The notes below the pieces were generated by a model. That model was not told the DNA's origin. It saw only the letters and a list, made by a program, of their open reading frames with translations, and made no database searches. A stretch of 64,000 nt of DNA from CAWKGV01 sp963849305 (GTDB lineage Bacteria; Pseudomonadota; Alphaproteobacteria; Acetobacterales; Acetobacteraceae): NCBI GenBank assembly GCA_963849305.1, contig CAWKGV010000010.1:72965-136964 (forward strand), read 5' to 3'. Made by a program: the position numbers and the translations under genes. Below, one piece after another: positions 25,066-33,451 of the stretch (position 1 is the first letter of the stretch; every line of letters starts with the position of its first letter).

Positions 25066-26127
25066 ATGCCCACCTTCACCCCAGACCGGCTCGGTGCCGC
25101 TATTCGCCTGATCGTCAGCCGCATGGGCAGCGACGCGGGGGAGACCGAGGAGGTGGCCGACCACCTCGTCCGCGCCAACCTCGCCGGCCACGACAGCCAC
25201 GGCGTCGGCATGTTGCCGGCCTATGTCCGGCTGTTGCAGGACGGGCTGCTGGTTCCCAATCAGACCCTGGAGACCGTGCTGGACGCCGGGGCGCTGCTGG
25301 TGTTCGACGCCCGCCGGGGCTTCGGGCAACGCATGGCCGCGGAGGCGGTGCGCCAGGCCATCGGGCGCGCGCGCCAGAGCGGCGCCTGCGTGCTCGGCTT
25401 GCGTAACAGCGCGCATATCGGCCGCGTCGGTACCTACGGCGAGCTGGCGGCGGCGCAGGGAATGGCGTTCATCGCCTATGTGAACGTGGCGGATCACCAC
25501 GACATCGCCGCGCCCTGGGGCTGCGGCGAGCCCCGCCTCGGCACCAATCCGTTTGTGACCGCCGTGCCCGGGCCGGACGGGACGGCGCTGGTGCTGGACA
25601 TGGCGACCACCACCATCGCGGCGGGCAAGGCCCGCGTTGCGCGCAACAAGGGTTTCCCGGTGCCCGACGAATGCCTGATCGACGGCGAGGGCCAGCCAAC
25701 CAACGATCCACGCCCGTTCATCGACGACCACACTGGCGCGCTGCTCGCTTTCGGCCAGCACAAGGGCTCCGGGCTGGCGGTGATGTGCGAAATCATGGCC
25801 GGCGCCGTGGGCGGTGGTCGAAGGGCCGGGGAACCCTATCGCGGGGGCATTCTCAACAGCATGTTCGCGGTCCTAACCGATCTCTCAAGGCTTGGGGAGC
25901 CGGCGGAAATCAAGCGCGCGGTCGAGGCGACGGCGGCACACATCAAGTCCGCCCGGGTGGCACCCGGCTTCGAGGCAATCATGCTGCCCGGTGAGCCCGA
26001 ACGCCGCGCTGCCCGTGAGCGGGCCGAAGCCGGCATTCCGATCGACGAGACCACTTGGGCGCAAGTCCGCGAAGCCGCCGGCAAGCTCGGCATCACCGCG
26101 GCGGAACTCGACCGGGCGAACGCTTGA
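25066..26127 (+). CDS. Ldh-family (malate/L-lactate-like) NAD(P)-dependent dehydrogenase
   Basis: A 353-residue enzyme of the Ldh_2 family, unrelated to classical malate dehydrogenase. Motifs include RANLAGHDSHGVGMLPAY (about 36-53) with the catalytic His, RNSAHIGRVGTYGELAAAQG, APWGCGEPRLGTNP and the end-region QHKGSGLAVMCEIMAGA. Members oxidise 2-hydroxy acids such as malate, sulfolactate or ureidoglycolate. It lies eight bases after the MmgE/PrpD gene and is almost certainly cotranscribed. The substrate cannot be chosen from sequence. Confidence 0.9.
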   Translation: MPTFTPDRLGAAIRLIVSRMGSDAGETEEVADHLVRANLAGHDSHGVGMLPAYVRLLQDGLLVPNQTLETVLDAGALLVFDARRGFGQRMAAEAVRQAIGRARQSGACVLGLRNSAHIGRVGTYGELAAAQGMAFIAYVNVADHHDIAAPWGCGEPRLGTNPFVTAVPGPDGTALVLDMATTTIAAGKARVARNKGFPVPDECLIDGEGQPTNDPRPFIDDHTGALLAFGQHKGSGLAVMCEIMAGAVGGGRRAGEPYRGGILNSMFAVLTDLSRLGEPAEIKRAVEATAAHIKSARVAPGFEAIMLPGEPERRAARERAEAGIPIDETTWAQVREAAGKLGITAAELDRANA

Positions 26128-26188
26128 TCGTCGGCCTTGACCGACCGGGTTCGGCTGCGCATTTTCCAGCGATTGCGAGGACCACGTC

Positions 26189-26356
26189 ATGGCGAAGACC
26201 AACACTGTGCAGATCAGGCTGGTGTCCAGCGCGGACACTGGTTACTTCTACGTCACGAAGAAGAACGCCCGTACTCAGACAGGAAAGCTAGAACTAAAAA
26301 AATACGACCCGGTCGTGCGCAAGCACGTCCCGTTCAAGGAAGCCAAGATCAAGTAG
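26189..26356 (+). CDS. rpmG: 50S ribosomal protein L33
   Basis: A 55-residue basic protein beginning MAKTNTVQIRLVSSADTGYF and containing YVTKKNARTQTGKLELKKYDP, the standard L33 sequence of alphaproteobacteria. It lacks the zinc-binding cysteines, so it is the C-minus form. Its last eight bases overlap the convergent stop of pleD. The pleD-rpmG neighbourhood is common in this order. Confidence 0.96.
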   Translation: MAKTNTVQIRLVSSADTGYFYVTKKNARTQTGKLELKKYDPVVRKHVPFKEAKIK

Positions 26357-27731
26357 CCGATACCACCGTCGCCCGCGCCACGACTTCCACGCGGTTGCGG
26401 CCGGCGCGCTTGGCTTCATACAGCGCGGCATCGGCGGCACTCAACAGGACGTCCGGTGCCCGGCCGGCCTGCTCGGTGGAGGCGACACCAATGCTGACCG
26501 TTAGCCGCCCGCACCGGCCGGCGGCCCACGTGCACGGGATTGCTTCCACCGCCGCTCGCAAACGCTCGGCGGCAGCTGAGGCGGCCTCGGCTTCGGTCCC
26601 AGGCATGATGACCACGAACTCCTCGCCGCCATAGCGAGCAAGCAAGTCCGACGCCCGCGTGTTCGCCCGCAGCGAGCCGGCGATCGCCTGCAACGCCAGA
26701 TCACCCGCGGCATGGCCGTATTCGTCGTTCACGCTTTTGAAGCGATCGACATCCAGGATCAGCACGGCAATGGGAGTCGGTGGCGTGGCTTCCATTAGGC
26801 TGTGTAGATGCCGCAGCACGTAACGGCGGTTATAAAGCCCAGTAAGTGGGTCGGTGACCGCCAGCTCGAGCGCCTCCCCCAGCTCGGTGCGGAGCCGGTC
26901 CTGATAGACCTTGCGCCGAACCTGGTTGCGGGCGCGCAGCCGCAGCTCATGTTGGTCCACCGGCTGGAGCACCCAATCATTCGCCCCAAGCTCGAAGGCC
27001 CTTAGAATCCGCTCCCGCTCGCCCTGATCGCCGATCAGCAGCATCGGGACATCATGGGTACCGTCCATGGCGCGAAGCGCTGAGGCAAGCCGCAGCGGAT
27101 CCTCATGGCTGAGAGAAAGGCTGAGCACGATCAGATCGAACGCCGACCTCGCGGCGAGCGCCTCGGCCTCCGCGCCGGAGCAGGCGCGCACGACGACGAT
27201 TCCTTCCTGCGCCAAGGCCTGTTGCACAAGCCCGGCACCACGGTCCCAATCCTCCACAACCAGCGCCCTCGCGCCGGCAATGGAAGGCGGTTCAATCGGC
27301 CCGACTGACGCTCCGAGCGCGCGCGCCGTTTGCCCGCGTGCCCGCCACTCGTCCAGCAGCCGTTTGAGCCTGACCAGACTGCGCACCCGGGCCATCAGAG
27401 TGCCGAATTCGACCGGCTTTGTGAGGAAATCGTCCGCGCCGGCCTCCAAGCCGCGCAACCGCTCGGGCGAGTCGCCGAGGGCGGTTATCATCACCACGGG
27501 AATATGCAGCGTGTCCGGGTTGCCCTTGAGCTTGCGGCAGCACTGGAACCCGTCAAGCCCCGGCATCATCACGTCGAGCAGGATCAGGTCCGGCTGCCAG
27601 CGCTGAGCCAGGATCAGAGCCTCGAACCCATCCCGTGCGCTGGCCACCCGGTAGTACTCGGCGGTCAGCTTCGCCTCCAAGAGACGAACATTGGCCGGCA
27701 CGTCATCGACTATCAGAATGCGAGCCGTCAT
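26349..27731 (-). CDS. pleD: PleD-type response regulator diguanylate cyclase (REC-REC-GGDEF)
   Basis: The start MTARILIVDDVP at 27731 is preferred over an ATG 57 bases upstream because the receiver begins there. There are two receiver domains (about residues 1-120 with LLDVMMPGLDG, and 150-270, the second without a good acceptor Asp), then a GGDEF domain (about 290-460) with DVDRFKSVNDEYGH and an active-site GGEEF. An RASD sequence five residues before GGEEF is a c-di-GMP inhibitory I-site. It makes c-di-GMP when the first receiver is phosphorylated. It is convergent with rpmG. The upstream 240 bases hold a TTGTTCTTACTTCGTAAGCAA-like partial palindrome. Confidence 0.95.
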   Translation of the reverse strand: MTARILIVDDVPANVRLLEAKLTAEYYRVASARDGFEALILAQRWQPDLILLDVMMPGLDGFQCCRKLKGNPDTLHIPVVMITALGDSPERLRGLEAGADDFLTKPVEFGTLMARVRSLVRLKRLLDEWRARGQTARALGASVGPIEPPSIAGARALVVEDWDRGAGLVQQALAQEGIVVVRACSGAEAEALAARSAFDLIVLSLSLSHEDPLRLASALRAMDGTHDVPMLLIGDQGERERILRAFELGANDWVLQPVDQHELRLRARNQVRRKVYQDRLRTELGEALELAVTDPLTGLYNRRYVLRHLHSLMEATPPTPIAVLILDVDRFKSVNDEYGHAAGDLALQAIAGSLRANTRASDLLARYGGEEFVVIMPGTEAEAASAAAERLRAAVEAIPCTWAAGRCGRLTVSIGVASTEQAGRAPDVLLSAADAALYEAKRAGRNRVEVVARATVVSAT

Positions 27732-27977
27732 CGCGAGTGCAGTAGTGCTCCGCCCACCGACGCCCTCCCGCGACGGCATCTTATCCATCCTACAGACATG
27801 CCGTCTTCCGAGAAAGCAGTCGCACGGTGTATCCGAAACTTGTGCATCTGAGGTATTGCTTACGAAGTAAGAACAAACACGAGGGGAATTTTCCCCCGAC
27901 CAGTATCTTGCGCCATACTCCCTTTGGATGAGCCCAAACTGGGGGCGGCCGCGCCCGCCTGGAGCTAAGGGCGCGCG

Positions 27978-28859
27978 ATGCTAGCCAGATTTGCCCCGTT
28001 CGGCTTTGTCCTGCTTTGGAGCTCCTCCTTCGTCGCCGCGAAAACGGGGCTTCGCCATCTCACCCCCCTCCTCTTCGTCACGATCCGGCTTTCGGGCTGC
28101 GCGATCGTGCTCGTGGTGCTCATGTTCGCGCTGGGCCGGTCTTGGTGTCCGCTCGCTCGCCGGCGCTGGCTGCACTGCGCGATCGCCGGCGGGCTGGTGA
28201 ACGCGGTGGGGTTGATGGCGCCGCATGTGGGGTTGACCCTGGTGAGCGCGGCGCCGCTCGCGCTCGTACAATCGCTCACCCCGCTGCTCACGGGCGCTCT
28301 CGGAGTGGTCGTCCTGGGCGAGCGGCTGCGTGCCGCGCAATGGCTCGGCATGGGGCTTGGGGTTGCCGGCGTGGCGCTCGTTGTGGGGCTCGCGGCGGCG
28401 CGAAGCACAGCGCGGCTCGATGGTCTGCTGCTCGGCGGCGTTGGCGTGCTCGGGTTGGTCGCCGGCACGCTCTATTTCGGGCGCTTCTGCCGCGATGTCC
28501 CGCTGCTGCCCGGGGCGACGGCGCAATTCCTGGCCGCCGCCGCTATCAGCGCACTCGGCACGGTGATCTTCGAGACACCACGCGCGGACTGGACCCCGGC
28601 CACTGCCGCGTCGGTGGGTTGGAACACGCTGGCGGTTTCGCTGGGCGGCATGGCGCTCTACTTCTTCCTTTTGGCGCGCGGCACGGCGGCGCGAGCCACG
28701 GCAAACTTCTACTTGGTCCCCGGCACCGTGGCGGTCCTGAGCTGGCTTTTGTTGGGCGAGCGGCTGACGCCCCTTGCCATCCTCGGATTCCTTGTAGCTT
28801 CGGTCGGATGCTGGCTGGTCAATGCGGTGGGGCGCGAAGCGATCCGTCCAGTAGCATAG
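27978..28859 (+). CDS. DMT-superfamily exporter (EamA domains)
   Basis: A 293-residue protein with ten hydrophobic helices in two EamA repeats; the first begins FGFVLLWSSSFVAAKTGLRH, and the second ends WLLLGERLTPLAILGFLVASVG. The signature at the end of each repeat (VVLGERLRAAQWLGMGLGV and the one just given) is clear. Members export metabolites or amino acids; the substrate is unknown. It converges with the aminotransferase gene to its right with 17 bases between stops. Confidence 0.9.
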   Translation: MLARFAPFGFVLLWSSSFVAAKTGLRHLTPLLFVTIRLSGCAIVLVVLMFALGRSWCPLARRRWLHCAIAGGLVNAVGLMAPHVGLTLVSAAPLALVQSLTPLLTGALGVVVLGERLRAAQWLGMGLGVAGVALVVGLAAARSTARLDGLLLGGVGVLGLVAGTLYFGRFCRDVPLLPGATAQFLAAAAISALGTVIFETPRADWTPATAASVGWNTLAVSLGGMALYFFLLARGTAARATANFYLVPGTVAVLSWLLLGERLTPLAILGFLVASVGCWLVNAVGREAIRPVA

Positions 28860-28876
28860 CCCGTCTCGCGTGGCGG

Positions 28877-30052
28877 TCAGGCATTTCCGGCAAGATAGTC
28901 GATCCCCGCCTGGGTTCCGCCGGGCCGGTGCGGCACGCCGGCGGCGCGCAAGCCCATCTCCACGCCTCCAAGCGTGCCGATCAGCTGCAAATCGCCGAAA
29001 TCGCCCAGATGGCCGATGCGAAAGACGCGATCCTTGAGGATACCGAGCCCGTTCCCGAGACTCATGTTGAACCGCTCCAGGATCACCGCGCGCAGCGCAT
29101 CCGCGCTGTGGCCCTCGGGCATCCGAACGGCGGTAAGCGACGAGGAATAATGCCGGGGATCGGCGCACTGGATCTCCAGCCCCCAGGCCCTCACCACCCG
29201 GCGCGTGGCTTCGGCATGGCGGTCATGGCGGGCCAACACGTTGCCCAGCCCTTCCTCGAGCAGCATCCGCACCGCCTCATGCAACCCAAACAGCATGTTG
29301 GTGCCTGGCGTGTAGGGGAAGTAGCCGGTCGCGTTGGCCGCCAGCATAGCGCGCCAATCCCAATAACTGCGCGGCAGCCGCGCCGTCTCAGCGGCCTTCA
29401 GCGCCTTGGTGCTAAGCGCGTTGAACGACAGCCCCGGTGGCAGCATCAGACCCTTCTGCGAGCCTGCCACGGTGACATCGACCCCCCATTCGTCGTGCCG
29501 ATAGTCGATCGAGGCCAGCGAGGAGATGGTGTCCACCAGCAGCAGCGCCGGGTGACCGGCTGCGTCCATCGCGGCGCGCACCTCGTCGATGCGGCTGGCG
29601 CAGCCGGTCGAGGTCTCGTTGTGGACCACGCAGACCGCCTTGATGCGATGGCCGCGATCCTTGGCCAGCGCATCGCCGATCGCGTCCACATCCGCCCCGC
29701 GTCGCCAGTCCGTCTCGAGGAAGATCGGGTCGAGTCCAAGCCGCTCCGCCATCTCCTGCCACAATGTGGCGAACCAGCCGGTGCGGCACATCAGAACCGT
29801 ATCGGCCGGTGAGAGGGTGTTGGTCAGCGCCGCCTCCCACGCGCCGGTGCCGGACGAGGGATAAATGACGACCGGCCCCTGGGTGCGGAAGATCTGCCGC
29901 AGGCTGGCCAGCAGTTCGAGGCCGAACCGGCCGAACTCGGGGCCGCGATGATCTATGGTCGGGCGGTCGATGGCGCGCAGTACCCGGTCCGGAACGTTGG
30001 TCGGACCAGGGATTTGCAAGAAGTGGCGGCCGGGGTGGTGCGACTTGGACAT
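28877..30052 (-). CDS. Serine-glyoxylate aminotransferase-like class V aminotransferase
   Basis: Start MSKSHHPGRHFLQIPGPTNV at 30052 puts the conserved PGPTNVPDRVL near residue 14; a longer frame adds only low-quality sequence. The 391-residue PLP enzyme has the small-molecule pocket GTGAWEAALTN (about 68-78), LLVDTISSLASIDYRHDEW, and the PLP lysine in VTVAGSQKGLMLPPG. Members of this branch move the amino group from serine or alanine to glyoxylate (SgaA). No other serine-cycle gene is in the window, so a detoxification or glyoxylate-balance role is as likely as C1 assimilation. Confidence 0.88.
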   Translation of the reverse strand: MSKSHHPGRHFLQIPGPTNVPDRVLRAIDRPTIDHRGPEFGRFGLELLASLRQIFRTQGPVVIYPSSGTGAWEAALTNTLSPADTVLMCRTGWFATLWQEMAERLGLDPIFLETDWRRGADVDAIGDALAKDRGHRIKAVCVVHNETSTGCASRIDEVRAAMDAAGHPALLLVDTISSLASIDYRHDEWGVDVTVAGSQKGLMLPPGLSFNALSTKALKAAETARLPRSYWDWRAMLAANATGYFPYTPGTNMLFGLHEAVRMLLEEGLGNVLARHDRHAEATRRVVRAWGLEIQCADPRHYSSSLTAVRMPEGHSADALRAVILERFNMSLGNGLGILKDRVFRIGHLGDFGDLQLIGTLGGVEMGLRAAGVPHRPGGTQAGIDYLAGNA

Positions 30053-30179
30053 GATCCGCAGCATGACCGATGCTGGCCAACTGCGGAAGACCCCGCCGGA
30101 TTCCTCGTTGCCGCCTCCGCTCAGCGACGACGGGACATAGCCAGGGAATCCGACCGCCAGCATGTGCTAAGGATTTTTC

Positions 30180-30407
30180 TCAAATCCAGTGCGCGACGTG
30201 CGCAATGAGGGCCGCGAGTCCAAGCGTTGTGGTTATGATAGCGCCAAAGGTGATGCGAAAGTCGCGGTCGTGGACTCGACGGACTTCCCGAAACTCAGCC
30301 GAGATGCTGGTGCGGAGGTCGCGCATCTCGGTCCGCAGCTCGGCCAACGTGGCGGAGGTCTGCGCCGCGATCGTCTCCAGCACCGCGAGGCGAGCATCCA
30401 TGTCCAT
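30180..30407 (-). CDS. Small coiled-coil protein with C-terminal membrane helix
   Basis: ATG at 30407 gives 75 residues: MDMDARLAVLETIAAQTSAT starts a heptad-rich helix (about 5-45, SATLAELRTEMRDLRTSIS), and the last 25 residues form one membrane helix ending VAHWI. The layout (coiled coil plus one C-terminal helix) is common in short bacterial proteins of unknown role, some of phage origin. A frame beginning at 30485 is also open but adds only a basic stretch. Nothing in the context gives a function. Confidence 0.55.
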   Translation of the reverse strand: MDMDARLAVLETIAAQTSATLAELRTEMRDLRTSISAEFREVRRVHDRDFRITFGAIITTTLGLAALIAHVAHWI

Positions 30408-30533
30408 ATCGTGGGGAGTCTCCGTCTTCGCATCAATGACGGCGCGATAAGCGGCGAGCGCGCGCCGGCGACCGCCATGCTGCACGAGATGCGTTGAGAA
30501 TCCGCTTACCGAAGCAATGCTCGGCCGATCAGT

Positions 30534-31478
30534 TCATGGATTGCCGCCGGTTTCTCCCAAGCCAGACTGACACCTAAGACTTCGCACTTGCTCGCGTACG
30601 CTAGCCGGCAGCCGCATCGCATCCTTGGCCGTCGTGACCGGTAGCGCGTTTACCGAGCTGGCTTCACCAAGCACGCGCCGCATATCGCGTGCCGTGTAGG
30701 CATGGTGGTCGGGGAATGGCATCCGGCCGGCGAGCATGGCCCCCACTTCGGCGAGCGTGGCGAAGAACTTGTCCGGGCGCGCGATGCCGGCGAAGGCCAG
30801 CACGCGCCGGCCAGCGAGCCCGGCCGCCTCCGGCCCCGGCACCAGCCGGGCACGCAGCACTGGCAGGTCATGCGGCAAGGCGGCGAGCGCGCCGGCCACG
30901 TCCTCGCCGATCAGCACCGCCGCTTGGCACCGCGCCGCGCCAGCGGCCGCCGACTCGCGCAGCGGCCCCGCCGGCAGCACCCGGCCGTTGCCGAAGCCGA
31001 ACCCGCCGTCGATCACCAGCAACGACAGATCCTTGTCCAGGCTCGGGTTCTGCAACCCGTCATCCATCACCAGTACCTCGGCGCCGGACGCCACGGCGCC
31101 GCGGGCGGAGGCCGCCCGATTGGCGCCGATCCAAGTAGGCGCCACCTCGGCCAGCAGCAGCGCCTCGTCGCCCACCTGCGCGGCATCGTCGCCCGGCGCC
31201 ACGCGCCGCGTCGCCCGCGCCGCGCCGCCATAGCCACGCAACAGAAAATGCACCCGCCGGCCACCCGCCTCCAGGCGCCGGCCGAGATCGAGTGCCAGAG
31301 TCGTCTTGCCGGCCCCCCCGACCGTGACGTTGCCGCAGCAGATCACCGGCACCGGGGCCCGCCAGCCAGGGCGCGCCACGCGGCGAGCCGTGGCCGCCGC
31401 CGTGATCGCGGCCATCGGTGCCAGCAGTCGAGGCGCCAGATTGTTCCCGGAGCCGGCCCAGAACCCCGGTGCGCGCAT
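30534..31478 (-). CDS. lpxK: Tetraacyldisaccharide 4'-kinase
   Basis: A 314-residue enzyme that phosphorylates the lipid A disaccharide at the 4' position on the inner face of the inner membrane. The P-loop is VGGAGKTTLALDLGRRL (about residues 47-63), followed by HFLLRGYGG, EVLVMDDGLQNPSLDKDLSL and VIDGGFGFGNGRVLPAGPLRE, all LpxK landmarks. The start MRAPGFWAGSGNN at 31478 lies 10 bases after waaA stops, so the two are coupled. It is the last gene of the envelope operon read leftwards. Confidence 0.95.
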   Translation of the reverse strand: MRAPGFWAGSGNNLAPRLLAPMAAITAAATARRVARPGWRAPVPVICCGNVTVGGAGKTTLALDLGRRLEAGGRRVHFLLRGYGGAARATRRVAPGDDAAQVGDEALLLAEVAPTWIGANRAASARGAVASGAEVLVMDDGLQNPSLDKDLSLLVIDGGFGFGNGRVLPAGPLRESAAAGAARCQAAVLIGEDVAGALAALPHDLPVLRARLVPGPEAAGLAGRRVLAFAGIARPDKFFATLAEVGAMLAGRMPFPDHHAYTARDMRRVLGEASSVNALPVTTAKDAMRLPASVREQVRSLRCQSGLGETGGNP

Positions 31479-31488
31479 CGCACCAGCC

Positions 31489-32763
31489 CTAGCGCCGCGC
31501 CATGAGGTCGAGCAGCGTTGTCGCGACGTGGTCAGGCAGGCCTGCGTAGCGCGCAACGGCCCCGGCCCCCGCCGCGCCCAGCACAGCCCGCCGGAACGGG
31601 TCCGCGAGCAGCCCAGACACAAAGCGCGCGATCGCGGCGGCGTCGGCCACGCGGGCCAAGGCGCCCGCTTGCTCCAGCGCCCGCACCGCGTCGGCGAAGT
31701 TGCCCATGAACGGACCGACCGCCACGGCGCACCCGAGCCGGGCCGGCTCCAGCGGATTCTGACCGCCACCTGGCGCGATCAGGCTGCGTCCGACCAGCAC
31801 GATCCCGCACAAGCGATACCATAGTCCAAGCTCGCCTAGCGTGTCGGCCACCCAAAGCCCTTGCTCCGGCGGCGCCCCGCCCAAGGACCGGCGCGCGGCC
31901 TGGATGTCGGCAGCCTGGGCCGCGACGGCGGCCCCGCGTTCCGGATGGCGCGGCACGACGATGGTGAGCAACCCCGGATGCGCCGACGCCAGTTGCCGGT
32001 GCGCGGCGATCGCGAGCGCCTCCTCGCCTTTATGGGTACTCGCCGCGAGCCAGAGCGGGCGTCCCGTCAACATCGCCCGCAGCCGGACCAGCTCGGCCTC
32101 ATCGGCCGGCAGCGCGGGGGCGGCGAATTTGAGGTTGCCGGGCATGGTCACCCGACCGGCCCCAAGCGCTTCCAGCCGCCGCGCATCCGCCGCGCTCTGG
32201 GCCTGCACCACGTCAAGGCAGCCGAGCACCTGCCGCGCCATCCCGCCCGCCCGCCGCCAATGGCCGAAGCTGCGCGGCGACATGCGCGCATTGACGAGCA
32301 TGGTCGGAACGCCGCGCCGGCGGCAAGCGGCCAGCAGGTTGGGCCAAAGCTCGCTCTCCACGAAGGCGGCGGCGTCCGGGCGCCAATGGTCGAGAAAACG
32401 CGCCGCCCAGCGCGGCACGTCGAGCGGGGCGAACCGATGCAGCACCCGCTCCGCCAACCCAAGCTCGGGGAGTCGCCGGGCGAGCAGCTCGGCGGCGGTC
32501 ACGGTGCCGGTGGTCAGCAACACCGTCGCATCGGGCGCCCGCCGGGCGAGCGAGGCGAGCACCGGCAGCACCGACATGCTCTCGCCCACGCTGGCCGCGT
32601 GCAGCCACAACAGCGGCCCTTCGGGGCGAGGCGCGGCATCGATGCCCCGCCGCTCGGCCAGCCGCGCCGGCACCTCTTTGCCGCGCCGCGCCCGGCCGCG
32701 CAGCATGACCCCGATCGCGGGCGCGGCGAGAGTGGTGGCAGAGGCCCAAAAGGCGGGAAGCAT
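31489..32763 (-). CDS. waaA: 3-deoxy-D-manno-octulosonic acid (Kdo) transferase
   Basis: A 424-residue GT30 glycosyltransferase that adds Kdo to lipid A precursors. The start MLPAFWASATTLAAPA at 32763 gives the N-terminal membrane anchor. Then come LLWLHAASVGESMSVLPVL, FVESELWPNLLAACRRRGVP, LVNARMSPRSF, and in the C-terminal half LWLAASTHKGEEALAI, VPRHPERG and the nucleotide-binding GGGQNPLEPARLG. It begins two bases after the DUF374 gene ends and continues into lpxK. Whether it adds one or two Kdo residues cannot be told here. Confidence 0.95.
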   Translation of the reverse strand: MLPAFWASATTLAAPAIGVMLRGRARRGKEVPARLAERRGIDAAPRPEGPLLWLHAASVGESMSVLPVLASLARRAPDATVLLTTGTVTAAELLARRLPELGLAERVLHRFAPLDVPRWAARFLDHWRPDAAAFVESELWPNLLAACRRRGVPTMLVNARMSPRSFGHWRRAGGMARQVLGCLDVVQAQSAADARRLEALGAGRVTMPGNLKFAAPALPADEAELVRLRAMLTGRPLWLAASTHKGEEALAIAAHRQLASAHPGLLTIVVPRHPERGAAVAAQAADIQAARRSLGGAPPEQGLWVADTLGELGLWYRLCGIVLVGRSLIAPGGGQNPLEPARLGCAVAVGPFMGNFADAVRALEQAGALARVADAAAIARFVSGLLADPFRRAVLGAAGAGAVARYAGLPDHVATTLLDLMARR

Positions 32764-32765
32764 CC

Positions 32766-33449
32766 TCACGCCTCGCACAGCCGGTCGGCCCGCTCCGCCG
32801 CGTCGGTCAGGGCCGCCCCGATCGCCGCCGCCTCGCCCCAGCCCTCGCGTGCCACCGCGATCTTCGGCCCACAAACCACTATCCCTCGGCCAAAGGGCTT
32901 CGGGACCACCATGCGGTCCCAGGTGCCCAGTACCCAATGCCGTGAAGTCTGCGCCGCGCAAGGGAGCACCGGCACCCCGGACAGAGCGGCCAGCCGGGCC
33001 ACGCCGGGAGCCGCCACCCGACGCGGCCCGCGCGGCCCATCCGGCGTGATGCTCACAAGATCACCGTTGTGTAGCAGCCGGAGCAAGTTGAGCAGCCCCG
33101 CCGCGCCGCCGCGCGAAGAGGAGCCGATCACGACGTCGATCCGGAACCGCCGCATGACCGCGCCGATGAAGCGCCCGTCGCGATGCCGGCTGACCAGCAC
33201 ATGAACCCGCCCTGGGACGACCCCCGATCGCGCATGCGGCAGCCGATGCAGCAGCACCCACAGGATCGGCATGAGCGGCAGCCGCTCATGCCAGAACGCG
33301 ACGACATGCGGGCAGCCAACGGCAAGCGGAGCAAGGTGCTCCATCCCGTCCAGCCGCCAGCGCGTGGTACGCAGGGCGAAATCCAGATAGCAGCCAAACA
33401 GGCGGGCCAAGGCCGCCTGCACCTGGGGTTGGCGCAGCAGCCGCTTCAT
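32766..33449 (-). CDS. DUF374 lysophospholipid acyltransferase-like protein
   Basis: The start MKRLLRQPQVQAALARLFGC at 33449 gives 227 residues, the normal length for DUF374. Motifs are AFWHERLPLMPILW (the HxxxxP-type catalytic His region, about residue 51), VSRHRDGRFIGAVMRRF and SITPDGPRGPRRVAAPG. Family members are PlsC-like acyltransferases often found beside waaA and lpxK; they are thought to act on lipid A or phospholipid. It is packed between the AlgJ-like gene (two bases upstream) and waaA (two bases downstream). Confidence 0.85.
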   Translation of the reverse strand: MKRLLRQPQVQAALARLFGCYLDFALRTTRWRLDGMEHLAPLAVGCPHVVAFWHERLPLMPILWVLLHRLPHARSGVVPGRVHVLVSRHRDGRFIGAVMRRFRIDVVIGSSSRGGAAGLLNLLRLLHNGDLVSITPDGPRGPRRVAAPGVARLAALSGVPVLPCAAQTSRHWVLGTWDRMVVPKPFGRGIVVCGPKIAVAREGWGEAAAIGAALTDAAERADRLCEA

Positions 33450-33451
33450 CC

